From the NCBI GenBank assembly GCA_031459655.1, contig JAVKID010000095.1:1-11165 (forward strand): 11,165 bases of DNA. The letters run 5' to 3'. The translations under genes were made by a program, and so were the position numbers. Below, in pieces: positions 7,978-11,165 of the stretch. The notes under the pieces were generated by a model. The model had not been told where the DNA came from and ran no database searches. It was given only the letters and a program-made list of their open reading frames with translations. Source of the DNA: Fervidifonticultor_A octavus_A (GTDB lineage: Bacteria > Sysuimicrobiota > Sysuimicrobiia > Sysuimicrobiales > Humicultoraceae). How positions within the stretch are numbered: position 1 is the stretch's first letter; every line of letters begins with the position of its first letter.

Positions 7978-9117
7978 ATGCCCAGGGTCTACAACTGGCA
8001 GATCGGCCGGGAGATGGAGTATCCCTTCGAGGGCGCGCGGCCGCGCCGCCAAGCCGGCGCCGTCTTCGACACCAACAAGTGCATCGCCTGCCAGACCTGC
8101 ACCATGGCCTGCAAGACCACGTGGACGTCGGGCAAGGGCCAGGAGTACATGTTCTGGAACAACGTGGAGACCAAGCCCTGGGGCTCGTACCCGCTCGCCT
8201 GGGACGTGCGGATCCTCGACGCCCTGGGCCCCCAGGCCTGGAAGGGAGCGACCTACGAGGGGAAGACGATCTTCGAGGCCGCGCCCACCGGGGAGAAGGC
8301 CCTGGGATTCCTGCCCGAAGACCTGGACTACGCGTACCCCAACCGGGGCGAGGACGAGATCGACACACCGATGTCCCCGGAACGGTTCTACCTCCGACTT
8401 CCGCACGACGCCTGGTTCTTCTACCTGGCCCGGATCTGCAACCACTGCACCTACCCGGCCTGCCTGGCCTCGTGTCCGCGTACGGCTATCTACAAGCGCC
8501 CGGAAGACGGCATCGTGCTGACAGACCAGCAGCGCTGCCGGGGTTATCGCGAGTGCGTGAAGAACTGCCCGTACAAGAAGGTCTTCTACAACCACACCAC
8601 CCGCATCGCAGAGAAGTGCGTCCTGTGCTATCCCGCGGTGGAGCAGGGAATCCAGCCGCGGTGCATGCGCACGTGCATCGGCAAGATCCGCACCTTCGGG
8701 TACCTGAACACCCCGGAGCGGGCCGAGGCCGACAACCCCATGGACTTCCTGGTCCACGTGCGCAAGGTAGCGCTGCCGCTCCTGCCGCAGTTGGGCCTCG
8801 AACCCAATGTGTACTACATCCCGCCGGTGCATGTGGGCAGCCGCCGCTTCCTCGAGATGCTCTTCGGCCCCGGCGTCGATGGGGCGATCCGGGCATACCG
8901 GAGGGCCATGGAGGGCCAGGACCCCGAACTGCTGGGTGTCCTGATGCTGAACGTGTCCACCGACAGGATCATCCGGCGGTTCAAGGTGACCGACGGCCAG
9001 GCCGAGGGCTTCGACGAAAAGGGCCAGGACGTCGTGCGCGTGCCACTGAAGGAGCCCACCATGGTCAGGCCGTTTCACGACGAGCGCGTGCAGGCCTACC
9101 GGTACAACGTGACCTAG
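7978..9117 (+). CDS. Iron-sulfur beta subunit of the type II molybdoenzyme (NarH/SerB/DdhB/EbdB-like)
   Basis: This 379-residue electron-transfer subunit carries four clusters. Cysteine sets are C35-x2-C-x2-C-x3-C45, C154-x2-C-x4-C-x3-C166, C187-x2-Y190-x2-C193-x3-C197, and C214-x2-C-x11-C-x3-C233. Tyr190 stands where a cysteine is expected in the third set, as Trp does in NarH, so this site should hold a [3Fe-4S] cluster and the other three [4Fe-4S]. The NarH-type stretch FWNNVETKPWGSYP (59-72) is present. There is no signal peptide; such subunits leave the cell bound to the Tat-carrying alpha subunit. It is shorter than NarH and fits the size of the periplasmic SerB/DdhB/EbdB group. The ATG lies 3 nt after the alpha stop with a GAGGGG ribosome binding site inside the alpha 3' end. 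It passes electrons between FS0 of alpha and the heme of gamma. Confidence 0.95.
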   Translation: MPRVYNWQIGREMEYPFEGARPRRQAGAVFDTNKCIACQTCTMACKTTWTSGKGQEYMFWNNVETKPWGSYPLAWDVRILDALGPQAWKGATYEGKTIFEAAPTGEKALGFLPEDLDYAYPNRGEDEIDTPMSPERFYLRLPHDAWFFYLARICNHCTYPACLASCPRTAIYKRPEDGIVLTDQQRCRGYRECVKNCPYKKVFYNHTTRIAEKCVLCYPAVEQGIQPRCMRTCIGKIRTFGYLNTPERAEADNPMDFLVHVRKVALPLLPQLGLEPNVYYIPPVHVGSRRFLEMLFGPGVDGAIRAYRRAMEGQDPELLGVLMLNVSTDRIIRRFKVTDGQAEGFDEKGQDVVRVPLKEPTMVRPFHDERVQAYRYNVT

Positions 9118-9127
9118 GGGTTCGGCG

Positions 9128-10054
9128 ATGAGCCAGCAGGAGCGTCCGACCAGGCTGACCAGGCGGCAGGCGCTGGCGGGCCTCGGGGCGGCCGCGGCGG
9201 TGGCGGCGCCGCGGCGGGTCCTGGCCGGGCCGCGCGCGCCGATGGAAGAACCGGATCTTCGCGCTGTGCGTGTTCCGCCGCCCGTGCCGGCCACCGATCC
9301 CGACTCCCCGGTCTGGGCCAGGGCCAGACCGATCGAGGTCGCCGTGATCGGACAGGCGATGGTGCTGCCCTGGAAGATGAAACCTTCGGTGAGCGCGCTG
9401 CGGGCCAGGGCCGTGCACGACGGCCGGCAGATCGCCTTCCTCCTGGAATGGAACGATCCGCGGCCGGAGACGCTGTCGATCAAGACCGACCAGTTCAAGG
9501 ACGGATGCGCGGTGCTGCTAGCGCCGCACCCGGCCCCTCCGCTGGCGTGGATGATGGGTACATCGGAGGTCGCCGTCACCCTGGTCCACTGGCGGGCTGA
9601 CTGGCAGCGCGACATCGACGCCGGTTTCCAGGATCTGGAGGTGGCTTTTCCCAACGTCGCTTTCGACTTCTACCCGCCCCTGGTGGGCGTCAAGCATCCA
9701 CCCAGGCTGCCCGCCGCCTACCCGCCCGCCGCCCGGAAATGGCTGCCTGGGTGGCACGTGGGCAACCCCCTGTCGCAGCCCGCCAGGCGGTCGCCGGTGG
9801 AGAAGCTGCGCGCGACAGGGCCTGGTACGGTCGAGCAGTTGCCGACGCAGGATGCGCTGGGAAGGGGCCGGTGGCGCGACGGCACGTGGAAGGTGGCGCT
9901 GGCCAGGAACCTGAAGGCAGGCGGCGGCACGGAGGTCGCGCTTGCGCCCGGGGGGACCTACGCCGTCGCCTTCGCGGTGTGGGCTGGCGGCGAGCGGGAT
10001 GTGGGCGCGCGGAAGTCGGTCACGCGCATGGGGCGGCTGCGTCTTCAGAGATGA
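9128..10054 (+). CDS. Heme b-binding gamma subunit (EbdC/DdhC/SerC-like) with twin-arginine signal
   Basis: This 308-residue protein resembles the ethylbenzene-dehydrogenase-type heme-binding domain that forms the gamma subunit of periplasmic type II molybdoenzymes. An N-terminal TRRQALAGLG (11-20) and Ala-rich segment to about 33 form a Tat-like signal. Family hallmarks are FLLEWNDPRPE (104-114), the PPLAWMMG and VHWRADWQ region (138-160), GRWRDGTWKVALARNL (247-262), and the C-terminal VWAGGERDVGARKSV (284-298). In EbdC the heme iron is held by one Met and one Lys. M142 or M143 is the likely Met here, and K296 is my best guess for the Lys. No CxxCH motif is present, so it is not a c-type cytochrome, and there is no transmembrane anchor beyond the signal. 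It starts 10 nt after the beta stop and overlaps the chaperone gene by 4 bp. Role: electron exit or entry point of the complex. Confidence 0.87.
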   Translation: MSQQERPTRLTRRQALAGLGAAAAVAAPRRVLAGPRAPMEEPDLRAVRVPPPVPATDPDSPVWARARPIEVAVIGQAMVLPWKMKPSVSALRARAVHDGRQIAFLLEWNDPRPETLSIKTDQFKDGCAVLLAPHPAPPLAWMMGTSEVAVTLVHWRADWQRDIDAGFQDLEVAFPNVAFDFYPPLVGVKHPPRLPAAYPPAARKWLPGWHVGNPLSQPARRSPVEKLRATGPGTVEQLPTQDALGRGRWRDGTWKVALARNLKAGGGTEVALAPGGTYAVAFAVWAGGERDVGARKSVTRMGRLRLQR

Positions 10055-10698
10055 CGGACGCTCCGGTCCTGGACCTGGAAGGTCCCCGCCGGCTGCTGCT
10101 CAAGGGGCAGGCGTACGGGCTGTGCGCCCGGATGCTGGCTCCCGACACCGACGGGTCCCCGGACGGCGAGACGCTGGCGCGCTTGCGGGATGTGTTGGAG
10201 CGGTTGGAGTTCGTGGAGCCCCTGGCCCGCCTGTCCCAGGCTGTTGAAGCCGGTAACAATGACCCCGAGGCGATCCAAGACGAGCACCTCCGGCTGTTCA
10301 TCAAGGGCGAGGCCCCGCCCTACGGGACGTCGTACGACGCTCCGCCCTCATCCGCGCCGAGATCTGCGAGCCCGCAGCAGCTCGCCGACGTCGCCGGGTT
10401 CTACAACGCGTTCGGCTTCCAGGCCGCCGGCGACCGGCCGGATCACCTGGCGGCCGAGCTGGAGTACGTGGCGCTCCTCTGCGTCAAGGAGGCCTTCGCC
10501 CGCCTGGCACAGCAGGAGGAAGGCGCCGCGGTGTGCGCGGAGGCCCGGAGCAAGTTCCTGGCCGAGCACCTGGTGCCGTGGCTGCCCGCCTTTGGCCAGC
10601 ACGTAGGCAGGTCTGCCCGGCATCCCTACTTCGTCTCCCTGGCCTCCCTGGTGATAAGCCTGGTGGAGGCGGACCGGCAGGAGACCGCCGGCGCCTGA
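10051..10698 (+). CDS. TorD/DmsD/NarJ-family molybdoenzyme maturation chaperone
   Basis: This 215-residue, mostly helical, cytoplasmic protein has the hallmarks of the TorD family: DEHLRLFI (77-84), PPYGTSYD (89-96), AGFYNAFGF (115-123), and DRPDHLAAELEYVALL (128-143) followed by KEAF. A C-terminal HLVPWLPAF (173-181) is also present. Such chaperones bind the Tat signal and apo-form of a partner molybdoenzyme until the cofactor is inserted; here the partner is presumably the alpha subunit of the same operon. I chose the ATG at 10051, inside the stop of the gamma gene (ATGA overlap), because the family fold begins about 10 residues later. The same frame is open further upstream to 9739, but that part lies over the gamma coding sequence and has no family similarity. 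It is the last gene of the operon. Confidence 0.9.
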   Translation: MTDAPVLDLEGPRRLLLKGQAYGLCARMLAPDTDGSPDGETLARLRDVLERLEFVEPLARLSQAVEAGNNDPEAIQDEHLRLFIKGEAPPYGTSYDAPPSSAPRSASPQQLADVAGFYNAFGFQAAGDRPDHLAAELEYVALLCVKEAFARLAQQEEGAAVCAEARSKFLAEHLVPWLPAFGQHVGRSARHPYFVSLASLVISLVEADRQETAGA

Positions 10699-10706
10699 CC
10701 GCGCCC

Positions 10707-10724
10707 TGAGCCCAGTCCGGCTCA
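10707..10724 (+). terminator. Weak terminator-like hairpin after the chaperone gene
   Basis: TGAGCC (10707-10712) and GGCTCA (10719-10724) form a 6-bp stem with a 6-nt loop, starting 9 nt after the stop codon at 10698. No T-run follows, so intrinsic termination would be weak. It might serve as an RNA-end stabiliser or be chance. It is the only candidate end signal for the molybdoenzyme operon. Confidence 0.3.
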
Positions 10725-10767
10725 TCCCAGGCGGGCAGGCACTCTCCCCCTTCTCAGGTGTTCTGCG

Positions 10768-10980
10768 GTGACGGTGGTTCCTCTGGCACGCACAGCGCGG
10801 GGCATCCAGGCAGAGGTGGCGTTGGGTCCTGCCGATGGTGTGCCTCATCCGAGCGTCGCCAACGCAGACGCCATCGCGACAGTCCCCAAGCGCTGGGTCG
10901 AGCAACACCTGACGACGCTCTCCTCGGCGAAGATGGCATCGTTGGAGCAGGCGATCAGGTGCACCCTCGACTGGGCCTGG
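10768..10980 (+). pseudogene. Decayed MazF/PemK-family toxin remnant
   Basis: The frame beginning with GTG at 10768 reads VTVVPLARTARGIQAEV, then VPHPSVANADAIATVPKRW, then LTTLSSAKMASLEQAIRCTL. This matches the core and C-terminal half of the MazF/PemK endoribonuclease toxins (VVPLTS..RG....V, SVANADQI.TV.K, LS..KM..L..AI). The N-terminal part that should precede VTVVPL, with its conserved barrel strands, cannot be found upstream. The preceding codons run back to the chaperone stop at 10696 without a recognisable start or similarity. The normal terminal stop is also missing: the frame stays open through the antisense of the tRNA to the window end. I therefore read it as a truncated, non-functional remnant. 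No antitoxin gene is seen next to it. The rest of 10699-11047 shows only the hairpin at 10707-10724. Confidence 0.65.
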
Positions 10981-11047
10981 TGGGTGGTGGAAGGGGTTCT
11001 GACCGCGCCGTCAGATGGCGCGCGGGCGTCCGTTGGGAAGGCGACGG

Positions 11048-11129
11048 TGCCGGGAGGGGGCTTGAACCCCTACGGGAGATCCCGCATGCCCCTCAAGCGT
11101 GCGCATCTGCCAGATTCCGCCATCCCGGC
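11048..11129 (-). tRNA. tRNA-Leu (anticodon GAG), slightly degenerate
   Basis: On the minus strand an 82-nt cloverleaf with a long class II variable arm can be drawn. The acceptor 5' strand is GCCGGGA, U8 and the GGCGGAAT D-arm entry follow, and the anticodon loop is TTGAGGG with GAG at 11094-11092. The variable arm is CGGG-ATCT-CCCG, the T-arm AGGGG-TTCAAGC-CCCCT, then CCCGGC and discriminator A. GAG reads CUC and CUU leucine codons. Two oddities: the anticodon stem CACGC/GCATG has one C-A mismatch, and the 3' acceptor strand is one base short (CCCGGC, where TCCCGGC would be expected). CC then G follows the discriminator, so CCA is not fully encoded. It may be functional with a one-base sequencing error, or it may be decaying. 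It faces the molybdoenzyme operon. Confidence 0.82.
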
Positions 11130-11165
11130 ACACACGCCCAGGTGGGCCCGGCCACCCAGCCATCG

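Noticed and set aside
7374..9131. Long + strand frame of 585 codons across the alpha-beta junction
   Set aside because: It is rich in Arg, Gly and Pro with no domain and spans two genes that are certain in other frames. It is an out-of-frame shadow.
9739..10050. N-terminal extension of the TorD-like chaperone, starting at 9739
   Set aside because: The extension is the gamma gene read in another frame. The family fold starts just after the ATG at 10051, which overlaps the gamma stop in a typical coupled arrangement.
1..11165. CRISPR array, insertion sequence or long direct repeats
   Set aside because: No regularly spaced repeats, transposase motifs or terminal inverted repeats were seen on either strand.

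Overview
This is a GC-rich bacterial segment in which every clear protein gene is on the + strand. It reads as a molybdoenzyme locus: the end of one DMSO-reductase-superfamily catalytic subunit, genes that finish and guanylate the molybdenum cofactor, and a complete exported second molybdoenzyme with its cupredoxin neighbour and maturation chaperone. The taxon cannot be fixed from the sequence. Dense GC-rich coding, Tat-exported molybdoproteins and respiratory gene content suggest a respiring bacterium of a high-GC lineage, possibly a poorly cultivated phylum. This is a weak inference.

Layout. Positions 2-1357 hold the C-terminal 451 residues of a large molybdopterin oxidoreductase, most like the TtrA/ArrA/SrdA group, whose N-terminus lies outside the window. 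Positions 1472-3253 encode a MoeA-MobB fusion, overlapped by 4 bp by mobA (3250-3834). After a leader with an inverted repeat (3907-3924) comes a small exported blue-copper protein (3958-4356). Then follows a tight cluster: a Tat-exported type II DMSO-reductase-family alpha subunit (4471-7974), a four-cluster iron-sulfur beta subunit (7978-9117), a heme-b gamma subunit of the EbdC/DdhC kind (9128-10054) and a TorD-like chaperone (10051-10698). The right end holds a decayed MazF/PemK toxin remnant (about 10768-10980) and a slightly abnormal tRNA-Leu(GAG) on the minus strand (11048-11129).

How it works together (inference). MoeA-MobB and MobA make the bis-MGD form of the cofactor. The TorD-like protein guards the alpha subunit while the cofactor is inserted. 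The folded alpha-beta pair leaves by the Tat system and joins the heme-b gamma subunit on the outer face of the cytoplasmic membrane. No membrane quinol subunit is encoded here, so the complex is probably soluble, with electrons passing between gamma and a small carrier; the adjacent cupredoxin is the obvious candidate. The substrate cannot be read from the sequence. Known relatives act on nitrate, nitrite, selenate, (per)chlorate, dimethyl sulfide or ethylbenzene.

The most notable molecular detail is the FS0 iron-sulfur motif of the alpha subunit. It aligns as C-x3-D-x3-C-x39-C, with Asp where the family normally has its second ligand Cys.
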